Assembly: GCA_002709075.1 (NCBI GenBank)
Contig: PAPV01000015.1
Span: forward strand, 62,001-126,000
Length of the DNA stretch: 64,000 bases
Reading direction: 5' to 3'
From: Rhodospirillaceae bacterium
GTDB taxonomy: Bacteria; Pseudomonadota; Alphaproteobacteria; MPNO01; UBA2964
Shown: in pieces, positions 46,460 through 56,753 of the stretch
Layout of the letters: every line of letters starts with the position of its first letter
Position numbering within the stretch: the first letter of the stretch is position 1
Program-made: the position numbers and the translations under genes
Notes under the pieces: generated by a model
Seen by the model: only the letters and a program-made list of their open reading frames with translations
Told to the model about the DNA's origin: nothing
Database searches by the model: none

Positions 46460-47311
46460 TTAGATTATTTTAACTTGTTTATGTTTTACGTTTATTTTTT
46501 CCTTAAATACTTGTTCTGGTCCAGGAAAACGGCGCGCTTTAACATCAGATGCATAAGCTGCTGCGGCTTTCTGCACCTCTGCCCCTAATTCCGCATAACG
46601 CTTAACAAAAGTTGGGGTATAATCATTAAACATACCTATCATATCTTCCGTGACCAGGACTTGACCATCGCATTCCGCGCTAGCCCCTATACCAATAGTT
46701 GGAACAGATACAGAATGTGTTACATGACTAGCAACAGAAGGAACCACACCTTCAATCACCACAGAAAAAGCGCCCGCTTCAGCAATAGCGCGGGCGTCGG
46801 AAACAATGGCTGACCCCTCTTCTCTCTCACGACCACGAACCTGATAACCACCTAAGCGATTGACGCTCTGTGGCATGAGACCGACATGCCCCATAACTGG
46901 AATGCCGCGGTCAGTCAAAAATGATACTGTCTCTGCCATCTCTATACCACCCTCCAACTTAACTGCTCCACATCCGCTTTCCTGCATTAAACGGGCTCCA
47001 TTCCGAAATGCCTGTTCTGGAGACTCTTGGTAAGATCCAAATGGCATATCAACCGTGACACAGGCGGTTTCCGAGCCTCGTACGACGGCAGCACCATGCG
47101 CAATCATCATTTCCAAGCTAACATTCAAAGTACTATCATAACCGTAAAGAACCATACCTAAGGAATCACCCACTATAAAAACATCTGTGTAGGGATCTAG
47201 AAAACCAGCCATTGGCGCAGTATAAGCTGTGAGAGACACAATCGGCTCACCACCTTTGCGCGCCCTGAGTTTCGGGACGGTAATACGTTTCTTTTGTGAG
47301 GATATGCTCAC
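46460..47311 (-). CDS. panB: 3-methyl-2-oxobutanoate hydroxymethyltransferase
   Basis: 283 residues. Adds a hydroxymethyl group from methylene-tetrahydrofolate to ketoisovalerate. Magnesium/substrate residues lie in [45 protein letters not shown] and [11 protein letters not shown]. Preceded divergently by ggt across 133 bases; first gene of panB-panC. Confidence 0.97.
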   Translation of the reverse strand: MSISSQKKRITVPKLRARKGGEPIVSLTAYTAPMAGFLDPYTDVFIVGDSLGMVLYGYDSTLNVSLEMMIAHGAAVVRGSETACVTVDMPFGSYQESPEQAFRNGARLMQESGCGAVKLEGGIEMAETVSFLTDRGIPVMGHVGLMPQSVNRLGGYQVRGREREEGSAIVSDARAIAEAGAFSVVIEGVVPSVASHVTHSVSVPTIGIGASAECDGQVLVTEDMIGMFNDYTPTFVKRYAELGAEVQKAAAAYASDVKARRFPGPEQVFKEKINVKHKQVKII

Positions 47312-47444
47312 TGTTAATCTCCATGTTACGTCATTTGTTGCGGTCAGGGTAACAGACTTGTAAAAGTTTTTAACCGTAAATTTTTAATGGGTACAAGGGC
47401 TTCCTTCCCATTTAAATTGAACTGAAGATAAGGAGTAAATTTAA

Positions 47445-49193
47445 ATGACAAGAATTGTATATAAATTAGGGGTTTTTCTCAGCACAGCTCTTATATTTGG
47501 ATACACAATTAATTCAGTTTTAGCTAAAGCAAATCGCGCTTCAGTTTATGCAAAACAACAAATGGTGAGCGCAGCGAACCCTGTTGCTGTTAGAATCGGC
47601 CTCAATATACTGCGCGCGGGAGGAAGCGCGGTAGATGCTGCGATTGCAGTGCAAATGGTGCTTACTCTGGTCGAGCCGCAAAGTTCTGGGATCGGCGGGG
47701 GCGCATTCCTATTAAACTATAAACCAGCTAAAACAAAAGCTTCCAAACCAATACTTAGTGCTTACGACGGACGGGAAACCGCTCCAAGGGCCATAACCGA
47801 AAATCTTTTTCTTAAAAGTAATGGCGATGTCTTTTCTTGGGATAAACGTAAAATTGGTGGTCGCTCGGTTGGAGTACCTGGCACAGTCCACGTTCTAGGA
47901 GTGGCACATAAAAAACATGGAAGATTACCTTGGAAAATACTTTTTGATCCAGCAATCCAAATGGCAAAAAATGGTTTTGCCGTCTCGCCCCGCCTTCATA
48001 AAATGATTAAAAAAGATAAGTTCCTTAAAAATTTTCCGGAAGCCCGCAATTACTTTTATCTACCAAATGGCAAACCATTACCAATTGGATATATTTTAAA
48101 AAATCCAAAGCTAGCAGAAACATTTAAATTATTGGCAGAAAAAGGGCCCCAAGCATTTTATTCGAGAAATATGTCGGTTGATATTGCTAATGCTGTACAA
48201 AAGACTCATCACCTCCCAGGAAAATTGACAGCTGAAGATATCCAAACATACAATTCCAAACAAAGGCCAATCATCTGCGGGCCATATAAAGTCTGGAAGA
48301 TTTGTGGCATGCCACCTCCAACTTCCGGTGGGGTTGCAGTAATCCAAACGCTCGGAATGTTGGAAAGATTTAATCTTGGGCGACACACTCCCAATTCTGC
48401 AGAAGCTATACACCTTGTCACTGAAGCAAGTCGACTCGCCTTTGCTGACAGGAATCTTTATCTTGGCGATCCTGATTTTGTGCAGATTCCATCGAAGGGC
48501 CTGATTAATACTAAGTATTTACAGGAGCGATCTGCCCTTATTTCAAAAAGGGAAACTATGAAAATAGCCATAGCCGGAAAACCACCGTTTCTGAGTGTTT
48601 TTCCAGATTTTTCTTCGGACAATGCTAGTAAAGAGCTCAACTCAACCAGCCATATAGCCATTGTGGACTCCTGGGGTGAAGCAATATCAATGACTACAAC
48701 TATCGGCACGGCTTTCGGATCAAGAATAATGATTCATGGATTTATGTTGAACGATGAACTAGCCGACTTCGCAGCAAATCCTCGTGATAATAAAGGTAAA
48801 ATCAAGGTAAATGCTCCGCAACCAAAAAAAAGACCCCGGAGTTCGATGTCACCCACATTCGTACTTGATCGAGAAGGAAATCTTATTATGACGGTGGGAT
48901 CTCCGGGCGGTTCAAGTATTATTGGCTATGTTATAAAAACGCTTATTGCAGTACTAGACTGGAAAATGCATATGCAAGAGGCCATTGATATGCCAAATTT
49001 TCTAAACAAAAACAAACGAACCGAACTTGAAAAGGATACTAACCTCATTGAGTTAGTGAAAGAACTGCAAGAGTTGGGACACAATCCAGACATAAGGGAA
49101 AAAACCAGCGGATTGAGCGGTATTAGGGTACTTGAACATGGTCTTGAGGGAGGAGCTGACTCCCGACGTGAGGGAATAGCATTAGGAGATTAA
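47445..49193 (+). CDS. ggt: Gamma-glutamyltransferase
   Basis: 582 residues with a signal peptide (MTRIVYKLGVFLSTALIFGY, cleavage near residues 27-29), so periplasmic. It is made as a proenzyme that cuts itself before a Thr; the site is in LNSTSHIAIVD (about residue 405). The large-subunit region has GGSAVDAAIAVQMVLTLVEP and SSGIGGGAFLL, and the small subunit has SMSPTFVL and VGSPGGSSIIGYV, ending in a RREGIAL segment. It splits glutathione and other gamma-glutamyl compounds. AAGGAG sits before the ATG. Confidence 0.94.
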   Translation: MTRIVYKLGVFLSTALIFGYTINSVLAKANRASVYAKQQMVSAANPVAVRIGLNILRAGGSAVDAAIAVQMVLTLVEPQSSGIGGGAFLLNYKPAKTKASKPILSAYDGRETAPRAITENLFLKSNGDVFSWDKRKIGGRSVGVPGTVHVLGVAHKKHGRLPWKILFDPAIQMAKNGFAVSPRLHKMIKKDKFLKNFPEARNYFYLPNGKPLPIGYILKNPKLAETFKLLAEKGPQAFYSRNMSVDIANAVQKTHHLPGKLTAEDIQTYNSKQRPIICGPYKVWKICGMPPPTSGGVAVIQTLGMLERFNLGRHTPNSAEAIHLVTEASRLAFADRNLYLGDPDFVQIPSKGLINTKYLQERSALISKRETMKIAIAGKPPFLSVFPDFSSDNASKELNSTSHIAIVDSWGEAISMTTTIGTAFGSRIMIHGFMLNDELADFAANPRDNKGKIKVNAPQPKKRPRSSMSPTFVLDREGNLIMTVGSPGGSSIIGYVIKTLIAVLDWKMHMQEAIDMPNFLNKNKRTELEKDTNLIELVKELQELGHNPDIREKTSGLSGIRVLEHGLEGGADSRREGIALGD

Positions 49194-49214
49194 TGGATAT
49201 TTTGTGGGCACGCT

Positions 49215-50087
49215 TTGAGATTATTTAACAGCTTTTCTGGAAATACCCGTGGCGCAATCTGGATGACTCTAGGGGCCATCTCTTTGGTTCTATTAGCTAT
49301 CACTGTTCGCGACCTCCAAGACCATTACAATGTTCTGCAAATGATTTTTATGCGGAGCATCGTTAGCTTGTTGATCGTGCTGCCCTGGGTGCTCAGACAA
49401 AGAAAAAATATAACAACGAAAAGATTAGGATTGCATTGGTTTCGCAATATTATTCATTATGTGGGAAATATCGGATGGTTTATTGCAGTAACTCTATTGC
49501 CGCTTGCGGATTTGTCCGCAATACAATTTACGGTTCCACTCTTTACTATTTGTCTCGCCGCTGTTTTCCTTCCCGAGAAAATCGGGAAACATCGATGGAT
49601 TGCAACGATTATAGGTTTCGTTGGTGCTTTAGTTATTATACGCCCTGGCTTTATAGTTTTGAGTTTAGGCACTGTCGCTATCATTCTTTCTTCCATTTGT
49701 TATGCCTCCTCACAAGTGGCTACCAAGTCCCTTTCAAAAACAGATAACCCGAATGCTATCCTTTTTTACATGTCAACCATGTTTGTGTTTGTTTCATTTA
49801 TTCCAGCCTGTTTGGCCTGGAAAACGCCTATTTTATCACACGTGCTACCGATAATTTTGCTTGGTGTTTTCGGCTATCTGGCGCATGCTTGCATCATTCG
49901 ATCTTTTGCAGCTGCAGATGCCAGCTTTGTCATGCCTTTTGATTTCCTTCGATTGCCAATCTCTGCAATTTTTGGAATATTTTTATATAATGAAACCCTT
50001 GACCCTTGGGTTTGGATTGGGGCAATAATTATCTTCAGTGCAACATATTACAATACATGGATTGAACACATTACTGCACGAAGGTAA
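49215..50087 (+). CDS. EamA/DMT-family transporter
   Basis: 290 residues, about ten membrane helices in two EamA repeats. Opens RLFNSFSGNTRGAIWMTLG, with LLPLADLSAIQFTVPLF at the end of helix 4 typical of the family. The start is TTG at 49215 since no ATG lies before the first helix; the Met at 49263 would remove part of it. Substrate (metabolite or drug) unknown. It begins 21 bases after ggt, so may be cotranscribed. Confidence 0.83.
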   Translation: MRLFNSFSGNTRGAIWMTLGAISLVLLAITVRDLQDHYNVLQMIFMRSIVSLLIVLPWVLRQRKNITTKRLGLHWFRNIIHYVGNIGWFIAVTLLPLADLSAIQFTVPLFTICLAAVFLPEKIGKHRWIATIIGFVGALVIIRPGFIVLSLGTVAIILSSICYASSQVATKSLSKTDNPNAILFYMSTMFVFVSFIPACLAWKTPILSHVLPIILLGVFGYLAHACIIRSFAAADASFVMPFDFLRLPISAIFGIFLYNETLDPWVWIGAIIIFSATYYNTWIEHITARR

Positions 50088-50161
50088 ATTAACAATCAAT
50101 AAAAACAAATACATTTTATAGTTTTTAATAGCGTTCTCATGTAGTCCAACGGGGTTTTATT

Positions 50162-50575
50162 TTGAATCCAATACGCATAGTAAAACTAGATCACGTTGTA
50201 CTTAGGGTAAGTAACATTAAAGACTCTATTTTTTTTTATAATGTTGTTTTGGGTTGTCCTGCAGTGCGCAGTGAACCTGATCTAGGTCTTTATCAATTTC
50301 AAGTGGGCGCCTCTATGATTGACTTAGTTCCCCAAGATAGTGAATTAGGTAGCAGGAATGGATATGGCTCTCCCAAGATCGGACGAAATGTTGATCATAT
50401 TGCATTAACTATTGAGAAATTCGATTATAGCGAACTAAAAAATTACTTTAACCGTTTCGGAATAAGGATACACGAATGGGGACGACGTTTTGGAGCAGAC
50501 GGATATGGACCCTCAGTTTATTTATCGGATCCGGATGGTAATGTAGTAGAGCTTAAAGGGCCCGCAGAGAATTAA
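50162..50575 (+). CDS. VOC (glyoxalase/bleomycin-resistance fold) family protein
   Basis: 137 residues, one VOC domain of two beta-alpha-beta-beta-beta modules: KLDHVVLRVSNIKDSIFFY, VDHIALTIEKFD and PSVYLSDPDGNVVELKG at the end. Metal-binding positions are H (LDHVV), H (VDHIA) and E (VVELKG). Start TTG at 50162 after a GGGG stretch. Reaction unknown; relatives include dioxygenases, isomerases and resistance proteins. Confidence 0.85.
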   Translation: MNPIRIVKLDHVVLRVSNIKDSIFFYNVVLGCPAVRSEPDLGLYQFQVGASMIDLVPQDSELGSRNGYGSPKIGRNVDHIALTIEKFDYSELKNYFNRFGIRIHEWGRRFGADGYGPSVYLSDPDGNVVELKGPAEN

Positions 50576-50604
50576 GTTAAAAAATACTGAAAAAAGGAGG
50601 CAAT

Positions 50605-51225
50605 ATGCTGAAAATTCTTGGTCGTAAAACATCATCAAATGTCCAAAAGGTTTTATGGGTATGCGGTGAAATTGGATTAAATTTTCATCGTGAAGATTTG
50701 GGCGGCCCGTTCGGAGGCAATCTTGAACCAGAATATTTAGAATTAAATCCAAATGGAGTAATTCCCACTATCATAGATGAAGATTTTATTCTATGGGAAT
50801 CAAACTCATGCACCAGATACCTTGCTCGAAAACACAGTTACGGAAATCTTTACCCAGAAAATTTAAATATTTTAGCAAGCGCCGAACGATGGATGGATTG
50901 GCAATTGACGGTTTGCAGTCCCTCTTTAGTACCAGTATTTAGAGGATTAATTCGTACCCCAGAAAAAGAACGGAATTTGAGGGAAATTCAAAAATCACGA
51001 AATGCATTATCAAAATCGATGTTTATCTTGGATAAAAACTTAGAACGCAACGAGTATGTAGCTGGTGCTAGCTTTACAATAGGTGACATTCCTGTTGGGA
51101 TAGCCGCTTATCGGTGGTACGAAATGCCAATCGAAAGAGAGGAATACCCGAATTTAAAACGGTGGTTCGATACCTTATCTTCACGTCCAGCTTTTCAAGA
51201 CAACGTTATGCAAGGTTTAGCGTGA
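50605..51225 (+). CDS. Glutathione S-transferase family protein
   Basis: 206 residues. N-terminal thioredoxin-like domain with GRKTSSNVQKVLWV (the catalytic Ser/Cys region) and LNPNGVIPTIIDEDFILWES (cis-Pro and the Glu/Ser glutathione contact), then an all-helical C-terminal domain with AGASFTIGDIPVGIA (the N-capping box and hydrophobic staple). A strong AGGAGG lies seven bases before the ATG. Substrate unknown. Confidence 0.9.
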   Translation: MLKILGRKTSSNVQKVLWVCGEIGLNFHREDLGGPFGGNLEPEYLELNPNGVIPTIIDEDFILWESNSCTRYLARKHSYGNLYPENLNILASAERWMDWQLTVCSPSLVPVFRGLIRTPEKERNLREIQKSRNALSKSMFILDKNLERNEYVAGASFTIGDIPVGIAAYRWYEMPIEREEYPNLKRWFDTLSSRPAFQDNVMQGLA

Positions 51226-51317
51226 AGAGTGTTTCGGTTTTCATTAAACATAATCAAATTAAATCGGTTCAGATTTAATTTCTATATATTTCCAGCACAA
51301 CTATTTAACAATTATTG

Positions 51318-52181
51318 TTATTTTTGAGAATATCGTTTTTCTGCTTCATAATAAGAGTCAAACCCAACAACATTCCTTAAGTAACTGAAGTCAGATAAAC
51401 CAGGAGGGGAAACACCCTCCGCCAAACAGTTTAGCGCATTCTCCATCGCAGTCATCGCTGAATTTAACAAAGTAAGTGGATAAAGAACTATGCTAAATCC
51501 CATTTGGCCAAGGGTATTTATTGTAAGCAAAGGGGTATCCCCTTGCTCAATCAAATTAGCCATCTTTGGTCCAGAGACCCCGTTGCAGAAAGCTTCCATT
51601 TCCTCTTCTGATTGTGGAGCTTCCAAGAACAAAATATCTGCGCCTGCATCAGCAAATGCCTTCATCCTCCACATAGCTTCGTCAAAGCCATCAGTTGCGC
51701 GGGCGTCAGTTCTGGCCATAATTAAAATATCCGCTCCATCTTCACGTGCATCAATTGCCGCCTTGATTCTTAACAGGGCTTCGTCTCGATCAACAACTGC
51801 TTTACCACGAGTATGACCACAACGTTTAGGTGCGAGTTGATCTTCAACCATTGCACATGCAAACCCCGCTCTGGAAAACCCTTCAATTGTTCGCCTAACG
51901 TTTAACGCATTGCCATAACCAGTATCAGCATCGCCTATTATTGGAATATCTGCTGCTCCACATATATTTCGTCCTTGATCAAGCATCTCAGAGTAAGAAA
52001 TAAGACCGGTGTCAGGCAAACCCAGACGAGCAGCGGATACAGCAAACCCACTCATAAACGAAACATCGAAACCTGCTCGTTCAACCAAACGCGCAGAGAG
52101 AGCATCAAAACATGCCGGCGTGAGATGGGCCTGCCCGTCATGCAATAATTTGCGTAGTTTTTCAGTCACAGTATTATTCAT
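51318..52181 (-). CDS. Isocitrate lyase/PEP mutase family enzyme
   Basis: 287 residues, a TIM-barrel fold. Key stretches: FMSGFAVSAARLGLPDTGL, IGDADTGYGNALNVRRT (metal-binding Asp), VEDQLAPKRCGHTRGKAVV (the catalytic-Cys loop, KRCGH) and TDARATDGFDEA. The family includes 2-methylisocitrate lyase (PrpB), PEP mutase and oxaloacetate decarboxylase; the KRCGH loop favours a lyase. No prp operon is nearby, so the substrate is open. Confidence 0.88.
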   Translation of the reverse strand: MNNTVTEKLRKLLHDGQAHLTPACFDALSARLVERAGFDVSFMSGFAVSAARLGLPDTGLISYSEMLDQGRNICGAADIPIIGDADTGYGNALNVRRTIEGFSRAGFACAMVEDQLAPKRCGHTRGKAVVDRDEALLRIKAAIDAREDGADILIMARTDARATDGFDEAMWRMKAFADAGADILFLEAPQSEEEMEAFCNGVSGPKMANLIEQGDTPLLTINTLGQMGFSIVLYPLTLLNSAMTAMENALNCLAEGVSPPGLSDFSYLRNVVGFDSYYEAEKRYSQK

Positions 52182-52189
52182 CGATGTTT

Positions 52190-52372
52190 TTACTCCTCCG
52201 AGTGATCAAAACTGACCTGAATTAGTCGAAAAATAAACCAAATAGCAAAAACAAAGAATAATAACCCTCCCCAATAACCAAGCCCATGGCCTGCAATACT
52301 AGCTACAAAAAGTCCGCAAATTGCAAGCACAAACATAACCCCTCCCATAATGCAGTTTCGAATATTATTCAT
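52190..52372 (-). CDS. Small two-helix membrane protein
   Basis: 60 residues from ATG 52372 (MNNIRNCIMGGVMFV), with AAGGAT upstream. Two hydrophobic helices (about 8-26 and 31-50) and a polar tail (QVSFDHSEE). Function unknown. It lies between the TVP38 gene and the lyase gene on the same strand, eight bases ahead of the lyase start, so they may be cotranscribed. Confidence 0.6.
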   Translation of the reverse strand: MNNIRNCIMGGVMFVLAICGLFVASIAGHGLGYWGGLLFFVFAIWFIFRLIQVSFDHSEE

Positions 52373-52481
52373 TTTTTTATCCTTAAAATAAAACACCCTT
52401 AAAAAGATAATTTAACAACAAGCACAAATCACACATAAAACCTTGTCTATCATTTGATAAACTTGCAAACAAGTAGTCTAA

Positions 52482-53231
52482 CTAACTCTCTCGTTCTCGA
52501 AATCGCTTCCATTTTTTGTATATGATCGGCGTCAATACCAACACACCTAATCCAATAAGCGGAAACAAAAATAATGGGGTAAAAATAATATTTTGATCAA
52601 CATCCTCCCAGCGCAAAAGCACACTGCTCAATCCGCCTCCTAGATAAGAATAAATAAGGGTACCTGGAATGATTCCTAAAAAAGTGCTTACGATAAAAAT
52701 CATGAGTTTGATGCCTAAAAAAGCCGGAACCAAGTTGACCATAAAAAATGGAAAAATAGGTATCAACCTCAAGAATAGCATATAACCAAATGCATTACGC
52801 TCAAAACCGTCACGCATTTGAGAAATAATTGGTGTTACAAATCGTTTTTTAGAGAGAGGTCCAAAAGCAAAACGCGCTGCTAGAAATGCAATAGCCGCAC
52901 CTCCTGTAGCCCCTATGACCGACAAAGACGCACCTAAAACCGGCCCAAAGAAAAACCCGCCTGCAATCGTCATAGCTGTTCCTACGGGCATAGAGCAAGA
53001 CACAATAACAATATACACTAATACGTATACTACAGACGCTAGAAAATCATTATCAGCTATCCAATTTGTTAATTCAATTTGGTTTTCCGTTAGCCATTCA
53101 TATGAAATGAATTTGTTAACATTTAAAAACCAAAACACGATCAGACCTGATAGTAGAATTGAAAAAGGAACAAACTTTTTTATTCTCTGCTTCTTAAGTA
53201 ATAACTGGGAATTTGGCTTCTTACCTAACAC
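52482..53231 (-). CDS. TVP38/TMEM64 (VTT-domain, DedA-like) membrane protein
   Basis: 249 residues, about six hydrophobic segments. The VTT-domain signature is present as FLRLIPIFPFFMVNLVPAFLGI, with GGFFFGPVLGASLSVIGATGGA earlier. The family resembles DedA and is linked to membrane lipid handling or metal tolerance; its exact role is unknown. Confidence 0.87.
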   Translation of the reverse strand: MLGKKPNSQLLLKKQRIKKFVPFSILLSGLIVFWFLNVNKFISYEWLTENQIELTNWIADNDFLASVVYVLVYIVIVSCSMPVGTAMTIAGGFFFGPVLGASLSVIGATGGAAIAFLAARFAFGPLSKKRFVTPIISQMRDGFERNAFGYMLFLRLIPIFPFFMVNLVPAFLGIKLMIFIVSTFLGIIPGTLIYSYLGGGLSSVLLRWEDVDQNIIFTPLFLFPLIGLGVLVLTPIIYKKWKRFRERES

Positions 53232-53386
53232 TTAACTAACAGCTCTCCTTAAACGATTTGCAAGTACAAATGAATTTTGGTAAATGCTAGAGTATTAAAT
53301 TGGAATTTACGAAAAAAACAATAATTTTGATAATGAAAATTGTATTTAGGTAAAAACAATAAATTTTATTATTAATCTGTGGAAGA

Positions 53387-53415
53387 TTGACTTATGTTGT
53401 TCAAATCCGTATACA
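53387..53415 (+). promoter_or_regulatory. Sigma-70 promoter for rpmH
   Basis: TTGACT (53387-53392), a 17-base spacer and TATACA (53410-53415), 33 bases before the rpmH start. Both hexamers match the consensus in five of six positions. Confidence 0.75.
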
Positions 53416-53448
53416 GCAAATGCACTTAATTTCCCACTGGAGAATATT

Positions 53449-53583
53449 GTGAAACGTACCTACCAACCTAGTGTTCTGGTTCGCAAAAGACGTCACGGAT
53501 TTCGTGCCCGCAAAGCAACGGTTGGAGGACGTCGAGTTCTTGCCAATCGGCGTGCTCGAGGTCGTAAACGTTTGTCTGCCTGA
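53449..53583 (+). CDS. rpmH: Ribosomal protein bL34
   Basis: 44 residues, short and very basic. Starts at GTG 53449 (read as [18 protein letters not shown]), preceded by GGAG; the tail is [10 protein letters not shown]. This is the standard L34 length. It opens the rpmH-rnpA-yidD-yidC-engB-argB run, the arrangement found across bacteria. Confidence 0.97.
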   Translation: MKRTYQPSVLVRKRRHGFRARKATVGGRRVLANRRARGRKRLSA

Positions 53584-53585
53584 AA

Positions 53586-53978
53586 ATGGTGCAAACGCTG
53601 CAGCGTCTAAAGCAGCGGCGTGAATTTCTTGATGTCGCAGAAAAAGGCGTAAAGTTTGCAACCCCCGGGTTGGTTCTTCAAGCGTTGAAGCGCTCCAGTG
53701 CCTGCAAACATCCGTTTGTATCTGCTGAGGCAGGTTCGATCAGGGTTGGTTTTACTGTGACCAAAAAAATTGGTAACGCAGTTATTAGAAACAGAGTTAA
53801 GCGGAGGTTAAGAGCCGCCGCCACTGCTGTTTTACCAGCAGTAGCAAAAAAAGGCTTTGATTTTGTCTTAATTGGACGAGCCCACACCAAAAATAGACTT
53901 TATGAGGATTTAACCAAAGATTTAAAGGATGCTCTAAAGCGAGTGAGTGCCCACCGCAATTTTGAAAATGATAAATAG
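53586..53978 (+). CDS. rnpA: Ribonuclease P protein component
   Basis: 130 residues. Carries the RNR motif region [17 protein letters not shown] (about 65-81) and an N-terminal [13 protein letters not shown], both typical. Assists the RNase P RNA in trimming tRNA 5' ends. It starts two bases after rpmH and runs straight into yidD. Confidence 0.95.
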   Translation: MVQTLQRLKQRREFLDVAEKGVKFATPGLVLQALKRSSACKHPFVSAEAGSIRVGFTVTKKIGNAVIRNRVKRRLRAAATAVLPAVAKKGFDFVLIGRAHTKNRLYEDLTKDLKDALKRVSAHRNFENDK

Positions 53979-53986
53979 TGTTATTG

Positions 53987-54229
53987 ATGATTAAAGAAAT
54001 TCTCCTATTACCAATTCTTTTAAGTATTAGAGTCTATCAATGGTTTGTATCACCTCTGATGCCCACGACTTGTCGATTTCTGCCCAGTTGCTCTCATTAT
54101 TCTATTGAAGCACTTCGTATCCATGGGGCTATCCGTGGTGTTAGTCTTTCTATAAAACGCATTTGTCGATGTCACCCTTGGGGTGGTTCAGGCTACGATC
54201 CGGTTCCCGGATTAAAAGAGAAAGAATAA
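53987..54229 (+). CDS. yidD: Membrane protein insertion efficiency factor YidD
   Basis: 80 residues from ATG 53987 ([20 protein letters not shown]); a GTG nine bases earlier, inside the rnpA stop, is possible. Carries the YidD core [20 protein letters not shown] and [15 protein letters not shown] with its three Cys. A short amphipathic membrane-associated protein that aids YidC/Sec insertion. Confidence 0.95.
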   Translation: MIKEILLLPILLSIRVYQWFVSPLMPTTCRFLPSCSHYSIEALRIHGAIRGVSLSIKRICRCHPWGGSGYDPVPGLKEKE

Positions 54230-54250
54230 ATCTATGAGACGTCAATAAAA

Positions 54251-56062
54251 ATGGAACAACGCAACCTGATACTAGCCGCAGTCCTGTCCGTGGGCATACT
54301 TCTTCTTTGGCAATTTCTTTATGAAATGCCAAGAATGGAGCAACATCGCTCTGAACTGGCCCGTCAGGCTGAACTTAAAAAAGAAACCTTACCAAACAAG
54401 CTTCGTCCCGAAGCGCCAAATCAGACTCCAACAGGGCCAAAGGGAATACCACAACCTAACACAAATGTTTTACCGCCTACAACTCAACTAGCTCCAATAC
54501 CGGGAGTGGCTCCTTCACAAGACCTGATGAGAAGATCAGAAATTCAAAGAAGCGCCGCTATTTCCCGCGTTAAACGCCTGCAAATAGTGGGAGAACGCAT
54601 CAAAGGTTCAATTTCTCTGAATGGTGGTAGAATAGATGACCTTATTCTTAGAGGGTACCGAGAAACTGTAGATCCAAATAGCCCAGAAATTACTTTACTC
54701 TCACCAATTGGTGCGCCAAAACCATATTATGCTCAGTTCGGATGGACAGCATTAGATAAAGACATATCACTTCCCAACGATACGACTGTCTGGAAGACCA
54801 ATCGTAGTACCTTAACCCCGCAACAACCAGTCACTCTGACTTGGAATAATGGAAAAGGTTTAGTCTTCAAAAGAGTGATAAGCATCGACAAAAATTATTT
54901 ATTCAAAATAACACAATTAGTTGAGAATAAAACCAGTAAATCCATTACATTGTATCCTTATGGTTTGATATCGCGAACCGATGTTCCAGAAACACTTGGT
55001 TTTTTTATATTACATGAAGGATTAATAGGCGTTTTTAATGGAAATTTAGAAGAACTAGATTACGATGACTTGGAAGATACAAAAGTTGAAACTAGAACGT
55101 CGCAGGGTGGCTGGCTTGGAATAACAGATAAATATTGGCTCATGGCTCTTATCCCTAATCAGAAGGAAAAATTTACGGGTTCCTTCCGCCATAATCTTAC
55201 TGGAAACCGCCACAAATATCAGGCTGATTTTGTAGGACAAGGGAAAATTGTTCCAGCCAACAGTTCAGCCAGCACAACCCATCAAATTTTCGCTGGGGCA
55301 AAAGAAGTTAAATTGCTCGATGGTTACAGTGAACAACACGGAATTATTCGATTTGATTTAGCGGTTGATTTTGGTTGGTTCTATTTCCTAACAAAACCAA
55401 TATTTTACGTTCTTGAATATTTTTACAGATTACTTGGTAATTTTGGTCTTGGAATTTTACTTTTGACGGTTTTAATTAAACTAGCCTTTTTCCCACTTGC
55501 AAATAAATCCTACAGGGCCATGAGCCGCATGAAACAACTTCAACCTAAAATGATGAAGCTTCGAGAACGGTATCCTGACAACAAGCAAAAGTTAAATGAG
55601 TCTATGATGAAGCTCTATCGTGAAGAAAAAGTTAATCCAGCGGCAGGTTGTCTTCCAATTATGATCCAGATACCGGTGTTTTTTGCCCTTTACAAGGTGT
55701 TGTTCGTAACGATCGAAATGCGACATGCTCCATTTTTTGGTTGGATTCAAGATCTTTCCGCTGCAGACCCAACTTCAATGTTCAATTTATTCGGCCTCAT
55801 ACCATGGAATCCGCCGGAAATACTTCTTATTGGTATATGGCCTTTACTAATGGGGCTAACAATGTGGTTACAGCAAAAATTAAATCCCGCACCGGCAGAT
55901 CCTATTCAGCAGAAAATTTTTATGTTTCTACCAATAGTTTTTACGTTTATGCTCGCTCGCTTTCCGGCCGGTTTAGTTATTTATTGGGCGTGGAATAACA
56001 TCCTCTCAATTGCGCAGCAATGGTATATCATGCGCCGCATGGGGGTAAAAATCGGCGGTTAG
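54251..56062 (+). CDS. yidC: Membrane protein insertase YidC
   Basis: 603 residues, typical of proteobacterial YidC. N-terminal anchor (LILAAVLSVGILLLWQFLY), a periplasmic beta domain (about 60-355) and the five-helix insertase core (about 365-585), with the KSYRAMSRMKQLQPKMMKLR cytoplasmic hairpin and AAGCLPIMIQIPVFFALYKV. It inserts inner-membrane proteins with or without SecYEG. Follows yidD by 21 bases. Confidence 0.97.
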   Translation: MEQRNLILAAVLSVGILLLWQFLYEMPRMEQHRSELARQAELKKETLPNKLRPEAPNQTPTGPKGIPQPNTNVLPPTTQLAPIPGVAPSQDLMRRSEIQRSAAISRVKRLQIVGERIKGSISLNGGRIDDLILRGYRETVDPNSPEITLLSPIGAPKPYYAQFGWTALDKDISLPNDTTVWKTNRSTLTPQQPVTLTWNNGKGLVFKRVISIDKNYLFKITQLVENKTSKSITLYPYGLISRTDVPETLGFFILHEGLIGVFNGNLEELDYDDLEDTKVETRTSQGGWLGITDKYWLMALIPNQKEKFTGSFRHNLTGNRHKYQADFVGQGKIVPANSSASTTHQIFAGAKEVKLLDGYSEQHGIIRFDLAVDFGWFYFLTKPIFYVLEYFYRLLGNFGLGILLLTVLIKLAFFPLANKSYRAMSRMKQLQPKMMKLRERYPDNKQKLNESMMKLYREEKVNPAAGCLPIMIQIPVFFALYKVLFVTIEMRHAPFFGWIQDLSAADPTSMFNLFGLIPWNPPEILLIGIWPLLMGLTMWLQQKLNPAPADPIQQKIFMFLPIVFTFMLARFPAGLVIYWAWNNILSIAQQWYIMRRMGVKIGG

Positions 56063-56078
56063 GCCGTTTCGCATCAAA

Positions 56079-56744
56079 ATGACTGCTATAGCTGAACTTC
56101 ATATTGAAGATACTGTCAGGGCTGAAACAGCTCGGCTGCTATTCGAAAAGGAATGTAAGTTTGTAGCAGGTGCAAATAATATAGACGTACTCCCCTTCAG
56201 CGAAAGCCCAGAGATTGCGTTTGCCGGACGCTCCAATGTCGGAAAATCTAGCTTGCTAAATGCACTAACTAGACAAACCAGGCTCGCTCGCACATCACAA
56301 ACCCCAGGACGTACCCAACAGATAAATTTTTTCGATTTGAGCGGAAAATTGATGCTGGTTGACTTACCAGGATATGGCTACGCTCGCGCATCCCGTTCCC
56401 GAATCAAAGGATGGAATAAACTTATTCACCAATATCTTAGAGGTCGCCCCAATCTAATGCGAGTTTGTTTACTAATCGATTCCAGACATGGGTTAAAAAA
56501 CAATGACGAAATGCTGATGGTCGAACTCGATAAAGCGGCGGTGATTTATCAGATAATACTAACAAAATGTGACAAAACTAGTGCTGCCAAAAGGCAAAGT
56601 ATAATCAGCAACCTAATAAAAACTTTTCCACAGCACCCTGCGGCCCATACTAGTATTTTAGAAACCAGCGCTGCAAAAGGGGATGGTTTGATAAAATTAC
56701 GAAAAGAACTCGCAGCGCTGGCTGTATCTGCAAAATTCGGATAA
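56079..56744 (+). CDS. engB: Ribosome biogenesis GTPase EngB (YihA/YsxC)
   Basis: 221 residues. G1 motif GRSNVGKSSLLN (about 50-61), G2 in TPGRTQQINFF, G3 DLPGYG and G4 TKCDK are in order. An essential GTPase for large ribosomal subunit assembly. It begins 16 bases after yidC. Confidence 0.96.
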   Translation: MTAIAELHIEDTVRAETARLLFEKECKFVAGANNIDVLPFSESPEIAFAGRSNVGKSSLLNALTRQTRLARTSQTPGRTQQINFFDLSGKLMLVDLPGYGYARASRSRIKGWNKLIHQYLRGRPNLMRVCLLIDSRHGLKNNDEMLMVELDKAAVIYQIILTKCDKTSAAKRQSIISNLIKTFPQHPAAHTSILETSAAKGDGLIKLRKELAALAVSAKFG

Positions 56745-56753
56745 AATTGAAAA